Of a stretch of DNA of 7,357 nt, positions 1-6,118 are shown one piece after another. The stretch spans positions 1 through 7,357 of the forward strand of contig JAJYTK010000045.1 of the NCBI GenBank assembly GCA_021793095.1. The letters are read 5' to 3'. The first letter of the stretch is position 1; each line of letters begins with the position of its first letter. The notes under the pieces were generated by a model. It was given only the letters and a program-made list of their open reading frames with translations, did not search any database and was not told the DNA's origin. Made by a program: the position numbers and the translations under genes. This stretch comes from Pseudomonadota bacterium. Lineage in GTDB: Bacteria > Pseudomonadota > Gammaproteobacteria > Burkholderiales > Burkholderiaceae_B.

Positions 1-496
1 CATCAAATTCACCCGCATCTAATTTCCCTAGCCTCGTATCTAGGTTGCCGCGTAGGGGTTTCACCACTAAATGCGGGTAGCGCGCCCTAATCTGCGATTC
101 GCGTCGCAGGCTGGACGTACCGACGATGGCGCCCTCTGGCATTTCTGCGAGATTGGCATACTGCCCCGATACAAAGGCATCACAAGAGTTACCGCGCGGC
201 AAAATTGCGGGCAGTGCAAACTCCTCGGGCAATTCATAGGGCACGTCTTTGAGTGAATGCACGGCAATATGCGCCCGACCATCCAGCAAAGCATGCTCAA
301 GTTCTTTAATGAACAGCCCTTTGCCACCAATTTTCGACAAGCTGCGGTCTAAGATTTCATCACCGCGTGTGCTCAAACTCAACAACTCCACCTGCATCTC
401 GGGATGCAAAGTTTCTAGTGTTTCTTTGACATGCTCAGCCTGCCACAATGCCAGGCGGCTCGCTCGTGTTGCGATTACTATTTTTTCCAAAGCCAC
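1..496 (-). CDS. hemC: Hydroxymethylbilane synthase (porphobilinogen deaminase), N-terminal half, runs off left edge
   Basis: This cytosolic enzyme joins four porphobilinogen units into hydroxymethylbilane in haem and sirohaem synthesis. The visible 165 codons carry the family motifs: [15 protein letters not shown] (residues 9-23), STRGDE (42-47), [11 protein letters not shown] (57-67), AVHSLKDVP (78-86), GTSSLRRES (126-134) and [13 protein letters not shown] (148-160). K83, catalytic D84, R131, R132, R149 and R155 fall at the same numbers as in the E. coli enzyme. The cofactor-anchoring cysteine (near 242 in E. coli) lies beyond the window; about 310 residues is usual, so roughly half is seen. 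I chose the GTG at 496 because AGGAGT lies 10 bases upstream; a TTG two codons later would be too far from it. The gene begins 26 bases after the stop of the small upstream membrane gene with no terminator between, so it is probably co-transcribed. The identification is secure; the operon link is inference. Confidence 0.96.
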   Translation of the reverse strand, partial: MALEKIVIATRASRLALWQAEHVKETLETLHPEMQVELLSLSTRGDEILDRSLSKIGGKGLFIKELEHALLDGRAHIAVHSLKDVPYELPEEFALPAILPRGNSCDAFVSGQYANLAEMPEGAIVGTSSLRRESQIRARYPHLVVKPLRGNLDTRLGKLDAGEFD

Positions 497-506
497 TGGG
501 TGCGGT

Positions 507-512
507 ACTCCT
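507..512 (-). promoter_or_regulatory. Ribosome binding site that sets the hemC GTG start
   Basis: The minus strand reads AGGAGT here, 10 bases before the GTG at 494-496. No ATG in the hemC frame lies near the conserved N-terminus, so this site is the main reason for choosing GTG. Confidence 0.65.
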
Positions 513-522
513 GAAATAAAAT

Positions 523-651
523 TTAAAGTGTGTTGGCAAGATAACGCGCAATAGCGGCGCCTACCAAGCCCAAAACGCCAAGAATGGTCAAGCCTTGCAA
601 TAAAGAGAACCGAGATTCATAGGCTTTTTTCTGAGGTTTTTCTGTACTCAT
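523..651 (-). CDS. Small single-pass membrane protein, 42 residues, unknown function
   Basis: I do not recognise this gene. It encodes 42 residues: a polar, basic N-terminus ([14 protein letters not shown]), one hydrophobic segment from about residue 16 to 35 rich in Leu, Gly, Val and Ala, and a short tail (RYLANTL). The basic N-terminus suggests it faces the cytoplasm. Its ATG overlaps the TGA of the upstream TerC-family gene (ATGA, 648-651), the usual sign of translational coupling, and an AAGGT-like site lies about 10 bases upstream. hemC begins 26 bases after its stop. The frame is open further upstream within the terC gene, but that extension is antagonised by the overlapping terC reading. 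The start [12 protein letters not shown] faintly recalls a type IV pilin N-terminus but lacks the Gly-Phe cleavage site and Glu5, so I do not call it a pilin. It could be an accessory subunit of the TerC protein. Overlap and composition make it likely real. Confidence 0.6.
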   Translation of the reverse strand: MSTEKPQKKAYESRFSLLQGLTILGVLGLVGAAIARYLANTL

Positions 652-1355
652 GATTTGACTACCTTTGTTTTGTTTTCGCGTCGCTTGGCAAACCAACGAC
701 CGAAAACCATCACTATCAAGGCACATGCCACCTCAACACCTAATTGAGTAGAACGTGCCACCTCGCCGTAATGCGCGACAATAAAACTGTCTGTCACGAG
801 CATACCACCGGCGATCCAACCTAACAAACCCGCCCCCAACATAACAACAATAGGAAAGCGGTCAAGTATTTTTAGTATGAGGGTACTGCCCCAAATAATA
901 ATGGGAACACTAAGTAAAAGACCAAAGACCACATACAACAACTGGTGCTCAGTGCCATAGGCAATGCCTGCAATGGCAATCACATTGTCTAGGCTCATCA
1001 CAAAATCAGCGATCAAAATAGTTTTGATGGCCCCCAGCAAGGTCCCTTTTGCCTTTAGATTATTCTCACCCGCTTCGCCAGGTAATAATAAAGAAACCCC
1101 AATCCATAATAACAAAACAGCGCCGACTATTTTAAGGAAGGGTGTCGCCAATAAGCTCAGCGCGAAAAACACCAATGCTATGCGCAGCGCGACGGCAGCG
1201 AAAGTCCCCCAAAATATGCCTGCTCGACGTTTTTTAGGATCGAGGTTTCTACATGCCAGAGCTATCACCAATGCATTATCACCCCCCAACAAAATATCAA
1301 TGAGGATGATCTGGAATAAAACGCCCCAGTGCAATTGTTGGAGTAGCTCTAGCAT
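648..1355 (-). CDS. TerC/YjbE-family integral membrane protein, probable metal-ion (Mn2+) exporter
   Basis: This 235-residue protein has about seven hydrophobic segments (roughly 11-33, 48-70, 74-92, 107-130, 138-160, 167-187, 205-222). The family hallmarks are present twice: an acidic Asp-Asn pair inside a membrane helix, in LLGGDNALVIAL (22-33; D26, N27) and ADFVMSLDNVIAIAG (116-130; D123, N124). Several TerC-family proteins in other bacteria export manganese or help metallate secreted proteins; the substrate here is inferred from family. The basic C-terminus (KRRENKTK) suggests a cytoplasmic tail. The ATG at 1355 has AAAAGG six bases upstream. The gene starts 27 bases after the sucD stop and its stop overlaps the start of the 42-residue gene by ATGA, so it appears to be in the middle of an operon. 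No yybP-ykoY manganese riboswitch precedes it; the short gap leaves no room for one. Confidence 0.88.
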   Translation of the reverse strand: MLELLQQLHWGVLFQIILIDILLGGDNALVIALACRNLDPKKRRAGIFWGTFAAVALRIALVFFALSLLATPFLKIVGAVLLLWIGVSLLLPGEAGENNLKAKGTLLGAIKTILIADFVMSLDNVIAIAGIAYGTEHQLLYVVFGLLLSVPIIIWGSTLILKILDRFPIVVMLGAGLLGWIAGGMLVTDSFIVAHYGEVARSTQLGVEVACALIVMVFGRWFAKRRENKTKVVKS

Positions 1356-1382
1356 GCGATGCCTTTTACGTAGGACTTAGGC

Positions 1383-2264
1383 TTAGAGCACAGACTTGAG
1401 GAGTTTACCCATCTCAGAGGGGTCCATGGTGGTACGAATACCGCACTCTTCGAGCACCTCGATTTTGGCCTGAGCCGTATCATCGCCCCCAGAAATCAAT
1501 GCACCCGCATGACCCATCCGCTTGCCTGCTGGAGCGGTCACCCCAGCAATAAAGCTAACCACCGGCTTGGTCATGTTTTCTTTGGCCCAGCGCGCGGCGT
1601 TCACCTCGTCTGGTCCACCGATTTCACCGATCATGACGACAGCGTCTGTATCGGGATCATCATTGAACATCTTGAGGACATCAATGTGTTTTAGTCCATT
1701 AATGGGATCACCGCCAATACCCACTGCTGAGGACTGTCCCAGGCCCAGCTCTGTCAACTGTGCGACAGCCTCATAAGTCAAAGTCCCAGAGCGACTGACG
1801 ACACCAATACGCCCTTTTTTATGAATATGGCCAGGCATAATCCCAATTTTGATTTCATCGGGGGTAATCACGCCAGGGCAATTAGGACCTAACAGTAAGG
1901 TGCTCTTATTTTCTGCGCGCATTTTATTGCGTAACTCGAGCATGTCCCGCACAGGAATACCCTCGGTAATGCAAATCACCAAGTCCAAATCTGCGTCTAC
2001 GGCCTCCCAAATAGCGGCAGCGGCGCCTGCAGGGGGAACATAAATGACAGAAACCGTCGCCCCGGTTTGCTCTTTGGCCTCTTTAACGGTGCCGTAAATG
2101 GGAATACCTTCGAAATCCTCACCCGCACGGCGAGGGTTCACTCCAGCCACAAACGCCTCCATACCATTGCCATATTCACGGCACATCCGTGTATGAAACT
2201 GGCCGGTGTTTCCAGTAATCCCTTGGGTAATAACTTTAGTGTCTTTGTTTACAAGAATTGACAT
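1383..2264 (-). CDS. sucD: Succinyl-CoA synthetase (ADP-forming) alpha subunit
   Basis: The alpha subunit of succinate-CoA ligase interconverts succinyl-CoA and succinate with formation of a nucleoside triphosphate, in the TCA cycle in the cytoplasm. It is 293 residues long, close to the family norm of about 290. Visible motifs are the CoA-binding Rossmann start (VITQGITGNTGQFHT, 11-25), PPAGAAAA (77-84), CITEGIPV (98-105), GPNCPGVITP (126-135), SRSGTLTYE (157-165) and the phospho-histidine segment MGHAGALISGG (250-260), with H252 as the likely phosphorylated residue. The ATG at 2264 has AAGGA at 2271-2275, six bases upstream. It follows sucC by 51 bases in the same direction, the standard beta-alpha order. 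The sucAB dehydrogenase genes are not in the window. Confidence 0.98.
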   Translation of the reverse strand: MSILVNKDTKVITQGITGNTGQFHTRMCREYGNGMEAFVAGVNPRRAGEDFEGIPIYGTVKEAKEQTGATVSVIYVPPAGAAAAIWEAVDADLDLVICITEGIPVRDMLELRNKMRAENKSTLLLGPNCPGVITPDEIKIGIMPGHIHKKGRIGVVSRSGTLTYEAVAQLTELGLGQSSAVGIGGDPINGLKHIDVLKMFNDDPDTDAVVMIGEIGGPDEVNAARWAKENMTKPVVSFIAGVTAPAGKRMGHAGALISGGDDTAQAKIEVLEECGIRTTMDPSEMGKLLKSVL

Positions 2265-2270
2265 GTAGAT

Positions 2271-2275
2271 TCCTT
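2271..2275 (-). promoter_or_regulatory. sucD ribosome binding site
   Basis: The minus strand reads AAGGA six bases before the sucD ATG, an ideal spacing. It supports separate efficient initiation of sucD after sucC. Confidence 0.6.
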
Positions 2276-2315
2276 ATCGAATGCTTGATGGGTAGCTTGG
2301 ATACTGACAGGAGTG

Positions 2316-3485
2316 CTATGCGGCACCCTTTGCTGCCTCAACAATTTTTGTCGCAGCCTCAGCCATCGTATCGGCACTGATGATGGGCAGACCCGACTCG
2401 GCCAGCATCTGTTTACCCTGTTCTTCGTTAGTACCCTTCATACGTACCACCAAGGGCACATCGAGGTTGACCGCCTTGCTCGCCGCAATCACCCCTTCGG
2501 CAATCACATCACAGCGCATAATCCCGCCAAAAATGTTCACCAAAATAGCCTTAACATTGTCGTTGCTAAGCATGAGCTTAAAGGCCTCGGTGACCTTTTC
2601 TGCGGTGGCACCACCCCCTACATCGAGGAAGTTAGCAGGCTCGCCTCCGAAAAGCTTAATCGTATCCATTGTCGCCATGGCCAGACCCGCGCCATTCACA
2701 AGGCAACCGATATTGCCATCGAGTTGAATGTAGGCCAAATCATGTTTACTGGCCTCAACCTCGGCAGGATCCTCTTCGTCGAGATCGCGGAATTCAACAA
2801 TCTCATCCTGACGATATAAAGCATTACTATCAAAATTAAACTTGGCATCTAAAGCGATGACATCACCACTGCCGGTCAACACCAGCGGGTTGATTTCTGC
2901 CAAAGCGCCATCGTAATCCCAGTACACCTGGTAGAGTTTTTGCAAGAGCTCTGCCGCCTGTTCTTGGGATGCCTCGGGGATGCCCACCCCTTTGACTAAA
3001 CCAATGGCTTCTTCTTTGGTAAACCCCTGTGCGGGATCGACAAAAACCTTGAGGATTGCATCTGGGTTTTCTTCGGCGACCTCTTCGATTTCAACCCCCC
3101 CCTCGGCAGAGGCCATCACACAGACCCGTTGAGATTCACGGTCAGTTACAATGCCGACATAGAACTCTTTTTGGATATCAGCACCCTCTTCGATCAAAAG
3201 GCGACGTACCTTTTGACCCTCGGGGCCAGTTTGGTGCGTGACCAGCTGCATGCCCAAAATTTCATCAGCGTATTGGCGTACTTCGTCTATAGATTTAGCA
3301 ATCTTGACGCCCCCTCCTTTGCCACGTCCTCCTGCATGGATCTGGGCCTTGACCACCCACACTGGACCGCCCAATTCATTAGCTGCTTGAACGGCCTCAT
3401 CCACGGTAAAAACAGGAATGCCGCGGGGTACATTCACACCGTGCTTTCTTAACAGTGCCTTGCCTTGATATTCGTGAATATTCAT
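2316..3485 (-). CDS. sucC: Succinyl-CoA synthetase (ADP-forming) beta subunit
   Basis: The beta subunit carries the ATP-grasp nucleotide site and partners SucD to make succinate and ATP from succinyl-CoA. The 389-residue length is close to the 388 of E. coli. It opens with [13 protein letters not shown]46 and the Gly-rich loop [11 protein letters not shown] (51-61) bind nucleotide, and AEINPLV (196-202) plus ALDAK (211-215) supply the Mg2+ ligands N199 and D213 at E. coli numbers. The C-terminal ligase domain contains [15 protein letters not shown] (256-270), [12 protein letters not shown] (287-298) and [10 protein letters not shown] (317-326). The ATG at 3485 has ACAGGT at 3491-3496, five bases upstream. 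The stop codon sits in the loop of a short imperfect hairpin (2311-2328; arms GGGTGC and GCACTC on the minus strand) with no U-tract, so it is more likely an intercistronic stem than a terminator. Transcription may start in or before the DUF2889 gene upstream; I see no convincing promoter in the 48-base gap. Confidence 0.98.
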   Translation of the reverse strand: MNIHEYQGKALLRKHGVNVPRGIPVFTVDEAVQAANELGGPVWVVKAQIHAGGRGKGGGVKIAKSIDEVRQYADEILGMQLVTHQTGPEGQKVRRLLIEEGADIQKEFYVGIVTDRESQRVCVMASAEGGVEIEEVAEENPDAILKVFVDPAQGFTKEEAIGLVKGVGIPEASQEQAAELLQKLYQVYWDYDGALAEINPLVLTGSGDVIALDAKFNFDSNALYRQDEIVEFRDLDEEDPAEVEASKHDLAYIQLDGNIGCLVNGAGLAMATMDTIKLFGGEPANFLDVGGGATAEKVTEAFKLMLSNDNVKAILVNIFGGIMRCDVIAEGVIAASKAVNLDVPLVVRMKGTNEEQGKQMLAESGLPIISADTMAEAATKIVEAAKGAA

Positions 3486-3504
3486 TGGTTACCTGTCTGA
3501 CTAA

Positions 3505-3553
3505 TTCAAAAAACGAAAATACCGCCTACTATTTTAATCGGATTGAGTAGGCG
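3505..3553 (-). terminator. Possible intrinsic terminator or attenuating hairpin at the end of the DUF2889 gene
   Basis: On the minus strand CGCCTACT (3553-3546) pairs perfectly with AGTAGGCG (3530-3523) across a 15-base loop. The stem is followed by a U-rich run (GTATTTTCGTTTTTT). The upstream arm is inside the last codons of the DUF2889 gene and the TAA lies in the loop. The long loop and interrupted U-tract make it weaker than the recA terminator; partial read-through into sucC is possible. Confidence 0.45.
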
Positions 3554-4106
3554 CCTTGTACCACTTTGGATAATGCTCTTTTACTACCTCGCCATCGGAG
3601 CGCAATGCATGGCAGCCGTCAACAGCAAAGGGTTTGCGTTCTTTATTATCCCGTTGGCGACCTTGATTCACCATGCGTGTACCCATCCCCTGCACAGCGA
3701 GTGTTGGCAGCACCTGACATAACTCGGTCATGTGGGTACACCCATCAGTGCGCCCAAAGCGATCTCGTACGGCATGCCGAAAGCCACGCAAAAGATTGAG
3801 GCCAATCAATCCTCGATAGTCGTCAGAGATTGCCGCACATGAAGCGCCATACGGCGCATGGGTATAATGCACTTGAGCATCTACAATCGTGAACGTCTCA
3901 TCAACGGTGACCCGCACCTGCATATGATGCACGGGCTCACCCGCATGGTGGGTGCTGCCGTCACGGCGCTCAAAATCGTAATGCTTTGTATCGATGAGCG
4001 TTGCCTCTAGATCCCACAAACCATCATCACGCTCAAATGCCTGTGAAGTAATACTACGTGTATGTAAAGGTGTGCGAGAAACAGCAGATTCTGTAGGTGA
4101 AGACAT
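3534..4106 (-). CDS. DUF2889 family protein, function unknown
   Basis: A 190-residue soluble protein with no signal peptide or membrane segment. I recognise the DUF2889 pattern: an early LHTRSITSQAFERDDGLWD stretch (14-32), LEATLIDTKHYDF (33-45), a GEPVHHMQVRVTVD strand region (56-69), the central APYGASC (84-90) followed by IGLNLLRGF (101-109), GCTHMTELCQVLP (122-134) and a C-terminal FAVDGCHALRSDG (160-172) with HYPKWY (178-183). Repeated Cys and His residues (H15, C90, C123, H125, C130, C165, H166, H178) could form a metal site; that is inference. No biochemical role is established that I know of. The ATG at 4106 has TAGGT about eight bases upstream and is preferred over an in-frame TTG at 4133. 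It lies between recX and sucC, 100 bases after the former and 48 before the latter, an order I recall from other Burkholderiales. Confidence 0.85.
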   Translation of the reverse strand: MSSPTESAVSRTPLHTRSITSQAFERDDGLWDLEATLIDTKHYDFERRDGSTHHAGEPVHHMQVRVTVDETFTIVDAQVHYTHAPYGASCAAISDDYRGLIGLNLLRGFRHAVRDRFGRTDGCTHMTELCQVLPTLAVQGMGTRMVNQGRQRDNKERKPFAVDGCHALRSDGEVVKEHYPKWYKAPTQSD

Positions 4107-4144
4107 AAATAGATACCTACTAATGTGACACAATCAAACTGCCT

Positions 4145-4153
4145 ACTATACCA
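4145..4153 (-). promoter_or_regulatory. Candidate extended -10 promoter for the DUF2889 gene
   Basis: The minus strand reads TGGTATAGT, an extended -10 (TGn followed by TATAGT, one mismatch to TATAAT), about 40 bases before the DUF2889 ATG. No good -35 is found at 16-18 bases upstream, as can be the case with extended -10 promoters. A palindrome GCACGCGTGC (4166-4175) lies just upstream. The evidence is one motif, so this is tentative. Confidence 0.35.
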
Positions 4154-4206
4154 CTTTCCACACCCGCACGCGTGCTTAACTCACCCAGCAATAGATATAT
4201 TTGGAA

Positions 4207-4650
4207 TTATTCGGAGCGCGATTTAGAAAGCACTTTGCGAATTATTTCACTGCGGAAACCACGCTGGCCTAAAAAACGGTAATGGCGCGCATACTCTCGC
4301 TGATCTTGGGCTGGGTGCTGGAATTTGCGCGACCACACCTCGCAGGCACGCTCATACTCGTCATCATCTAGCGGCGCCAAAACCTCATCGATAATCTGAG
4401 CATCTATTTTTTGCTGTGTGAGCTCGTGATATAAGCGCTGCCGCCCGAAACGCTCTTTGCGTGAACGGACAAATACCTCGGCGAATCGATGATCACTAAG
4501 TAAGCCCTGGTCCTCGAGGGTGTCGAGTACTTGCGTGATCTCATCCTCGTCTTCGGTGTAGCGGCGCATTTTGCGCGCCAAATCATGCCGAGAATGCTCG
4601 CGGCGCGCGAGTAAAGCCACCGCGCGGGATAATAGGCTCGTCGTGCTCAT
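4207..4650 (-). CDS. recX: Regulatory protein RecX, modulator of RecA
   Basis: RecX binds RecA filaments and limits their extension and ATPase and co-protease activity. This 147-residue protein is a typical small RecX rich in charged helices: SLLSRAVALLARREHSRHDL (5-24), VLDTLEDQGLLSDHRFAEVF (41-60) with the conserved LSDxRFAE, RSRKERFGRQRLYHEL (62-77), and a C-terminal RFLGQRGFRSEIIRKVL (125-141) with the family GF signature. It lies 54 bases downstream of recA in the same direction, the usual recA-recX order, with an intrinsic terminator between them. The ATG at 4650 has no clear Shine-Dalgarno sequence in the preceding 20 bases, which fits low expression relative to RecA. It shares the recA transcript, if at all, through read-through, and so would be SOS-linked. 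Confidence 0.93.
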   Translation of the reverse strand: MSTTSLLSRAVALLARREHSRHDLARKMRRYTEDEDEITQVLDTLEDQGLLSDHRFAEVFVRSRKERFGRQRLYHELTQQKIDAQIIDEVLAPLDDDEYERACEVWSRKFQHPAQDQREYARHYRFLGQRGFRSEIIRKVLSKSRSE

Positions 4651-4667
4651 GATTAAATTTGCGGGTG

Positions 4668-4700
4668 ATAAACAAAAATAACCGGGACAACTGTCCCGGC
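4668..4700 (-). terminator. Intrinsic terminator between recA and recX
   Basis: On the minus strand CCGGGAC (4699-4693) pairs perfectly with GTCCCGG (4688-4682) around a four-base loop AGTT. A U-rich run TTATTTTTGTTT follows directly. It starts six bases after the recA stop. E. coli also has a leaky terminator between recA and recX that lets a minority of transcripts continue, and this one is placed to do the same. Confidence 0.85.
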
Positions 4701-4704
4701 CAGA

Positions 4705-5793
4705 TTATTCTTTAGCTGCATCGGCACCATCATCGGCCGCTGGAGTTGGGGCTGGTGCATCTTCTAGAGGAGCTAATGTGGCCACCCCAAAATGCTCACG
4801 CACCTTATTTTCTATCTCGCGCGCGAGTACGGGATTTTCTATGAGCAACTCGCGTGCATTGTCTTTGCCCTGGCCCAAGCGCTGATCGCCATAGCTATAC
4901 CAAGCGCCAGAACGCTTGACAATGCCAGCCTGAACGCCCAAATCGATGATCTCGCCCTCGCGGGAAATCCCTCTGCCGTACATGATGTCAAACTCTGCCT
5001 GCTTGAACGGAGGGGCAACTTTATTTTTAACCACCTTAACGCGAGTTTCGTTGCCGATCACCTCGTCGCCACGTTTGATGGCACCGATGCGGCGAATATC
5101 CAGACGCACTGATGAATAGAATTTGAGTGCATTACCCCCAGTGGTGGTTTCTGGATTGCCAAACATGACGCCGATCTTCATACGGATCTGGTTAATGAAG
5201 ATCACCATACAGTTGGCACGTTTGATGGTGGCAGTGAGCTTGCGCAGTGCCTGACTCATTAAACGGGCCTGCAAGCCGGGTAGAGAATCACCCATATCGC
5301 CCTCGATCTCGGCCTTTGGCGTCAATGCGGCCACCGAATCCACAACCACTAAATCAACGGAACCCGAGCGCACGAGTGCCTCGGTAATCTCGAGTGCCTG
5401 CTCGCCAGTATCTGGCTGTGAAATCAGCAAATCATCAAGGTTAACACCGAGTTTGGAAGCGTATTGCACATCGAGTGCGTGTTCGGCGTCGACAAAAGCA
5501 CAAGTCCCGCCGAGCTTTTGCATTTCGGCTAATACCTCGAGAGACAAGGTGGTTTTACCTGATGACTCGGGGCCGTAAACCTCGATCACACGGCCGCGCG
5601 GTAAGCCCCCTACACCCAAAGCAATATCTAATCCCAACGACCCTGTCGAACATACTTGAATATCGTGCTCGACTTGATCATCTCCGTAACGCATGACGGA
5701 GCCCTTGCCAAATTGTTTTTCGATCTGGCTCAATGCAGCAGCCAAGGCCTTTTCGCGTTCTGCGGTATTGGCTCTGTTTCTGTTGTCGTTCAT
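4705..5793 (-). CDS. recA: Recombinase A
   Basis: RecA forms ATP-dependent filaments on single-stranded DNA, carries out homologous pairing and strand exchange, and stimulates LexA self-cleavage. The 362-residue sequence has Walker A GPESSGKT (74-81; K80 equals E. coli K72), catalytic E104 in DAEHALD (102-108), Walker B DLVVVD (147-152), loop L1 EIEGDMGDS (162-170), and loop L2 from [20 protein letters not shown] (201-220). The C-terminus is acidic and Pro/Ala-rich (residues 343-362), as is usual for the tail that moderates DNA binding. I chose the ATG at 5793, giving MNDNRNRAN, because GAGGG lies four bases upstream; a GTG ten codons earlier would put this ribosome site inside the gene. The gene is first in a leftward run and is preceded by a LexA box. 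No insertion or intein interrupts it. Confidence 0.99.
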   Translation of the reverse strand: MNDNRNRANTAEREKALAAALSQIEKQFGKGSVMRYGDDQVEHDIQVCSTGSLGLDIALGVGGLPRGRVIEVYGPESSGKTTLSLEVLAEMQKLGGTCAFVDAEHALDVQYASKLGVNLDDLLISQPDTGEQALEITEALVRSGSVDLVVVDSVAALTPKAEIEGDMGDSLPGLQARLMSQALRKLTATIKRANCMVIFINQIRMKIGVMFGNPETTTGGNALKFYSSVRLDIRRIGAIKRGDEVIGNETRVKVVKNKVAPPFKQAEFDIMYGRGISREGEIIDLGVQAGIVKRSGAWYSYGDQRLGQGKDNARELLIENPVLAREIENKVREHFGVATLAPLEDAPAPTPAADDGADAAKE

Positions 5794-5871
5794 GTAACCC
5801 TCTAACGTTATAAATGCGCGCACTGCACATGGACCCCGCCCATAAACGCAGCACTAAAAATCTCAAAAGAC

Positions 5872-5877
5872 AGTATA
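5872..5877 (-). promoter_or_regulatory. recA promoter -10 element
   Basis: The minus strand reads TATACT, one mismatch from TATAAT. It directly follows, and partly overlaps, the LexA box, in the same register as in the E. coli recA promoter. The -35 hexamer at 16-17 bases (CGCTTA or TCGCTT) is poor. The predicted start near 5865 gives a leader of about 72 bases. Confidence 0.65.
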
Positions 5878-5895
5878 CTGTATAAAAACACAGTA
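5876..5895. promoter_or_regulatory. LexA (SOS) box controlling recA
   Basis: The plus strand reads TACTGTATAAAAACACAGTA, a full CTGT-N8-ACAG site with TA flanks on both sides, matching the proteobacterial LexA consensus. It lies in the spacer between the -10 and -35 of recA, so bound LexA would block RNA polymerase until RecA is activated by single-stranded DNA. The neighbouring CTGT half is shared with a 12-base palindrome ACAGTATACTGT (5870-5881). Confidence 0.93.
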
Positions 5896-5906
5896 AGCGA
5901 GTCACC

Positions 5907-5926
5907 TATTTATTATTTTTACATAT
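5907..5926 (-). promoter_or_regulatory. A/T-rich UP-element-like tract upstream of recA
   Basis: Twenty bases consist almost entirely of A and T (TATTTATTATTTTTACATAT on the plus strand) and fall about 40-60 bases upstream of the predicted recA start. This is where the alpha-subunit C-terminal domain of RNA polymerase binds. It may compensate for the weak -35. This is inference from composition and position. Confidence 0.4.
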
Positions 5927-6078
5927 CAAGCAATGGCGAGTTTCTTATTTGCACGGTTGGATTGCTATTGTAGCGCATTCTTTTGATTCTCTTGAGACCC
6001 AAAAAGCCTCTTATCTAGGTTAACTTTTACCCAACCGCAATGCCCATACGCGCCTACACTTTTGTTTGTCAAAAAGCG

Positions 6079-6084
6079 TACAAT
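6079..6084 (+). promoter_or_regulatory. Possible -10 element for rdgC
   Basis: TACAAT lies 34 bases before the rdgC ATG, which would give a leader of about 28 bases. No good -35 is found at 16-18 bases, only T-rich sequence (ACACTTTTG). The call is tentative. Confidence 0.3.
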
Positions 6085-6118
6085 TAGTTGTTTTTGCCTT
6101 TATCGGATCGGTATATTT

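Larger units (their letters stand above)
5794..6118. other. Divergent recA-rdgC intergenic region (325 bases)
   Basis: This is the only gene-free stretch above 300 bases. The recA side (5794-5930) holds a leader of about 70 bases, the -10, LexA box and an A/T-rich block. The rdgC side (about 5930-6118) holds a possible TACAAT -10 and an AT-rich leader. Between them I see only weak inverted repeats, such as AGCAAT (5929-5934) with ATTGCT (5961-5966), and CGGTTGG (5954-5960) with CCAACCG near 6032. No RNA gene or coding sequence is evident. Confidence 0.7.

Noticed and set aside
249..554. 101-codon open frame on the plus strand
   Set aside because: It is antisense to hemC, where all conserved motifs read on the minus strand.
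523..651. The small membrane gene as a type IV pilin
   Set aside because: [12 protein letters not shown] looks vaguely pilin-like, but there is no Gly before Phe, no Glu at position 5 and no pilin body.
964..1380. 138-codon open frame on the plus strand
   Set aside because: It is antisense to the TerC-family gene, and its composition follows the complementary hydrophobic codons.
1356..1382. Manganese riboswitch (yybP-ykoY type) before the TerC-family gene
   Set aside because: Only 27 bases separate it from sucD, far too little for this RNA, and no matching motifs are seen.
2313..2819. 168-codon open frame on the plus strand
   Set aside because: It lies wholly opposite sucC, whose identity is certain, and resembles no family; it is an antisense shadow.
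5808..5843. An 11-codon upstream frame ([11 protein letters not shown]) in the recA leader, stopping 14 bases before the recA ATG
   Set aside because: No ribosome site precedes its ATG, and the peptide has no leader-like run of one amino acid; it is likely chance.
5678..5905. 75-codon minus-strand frame covering the recA promoter and 5' end
   Set aside because: It overlaps the recA start in another frame and includes the LexA box and -10 element; there is no ribosome site or family resemblance.
6006..6021. GCCTCTTATCTAGGTT in the rdgC upstream region matches 15 of 16 bases at 31-46 in hemC
   Set aside because: The hemC copy encodes the conserved active-site stretch, and one such near-match is expected by chance in a window of this size.
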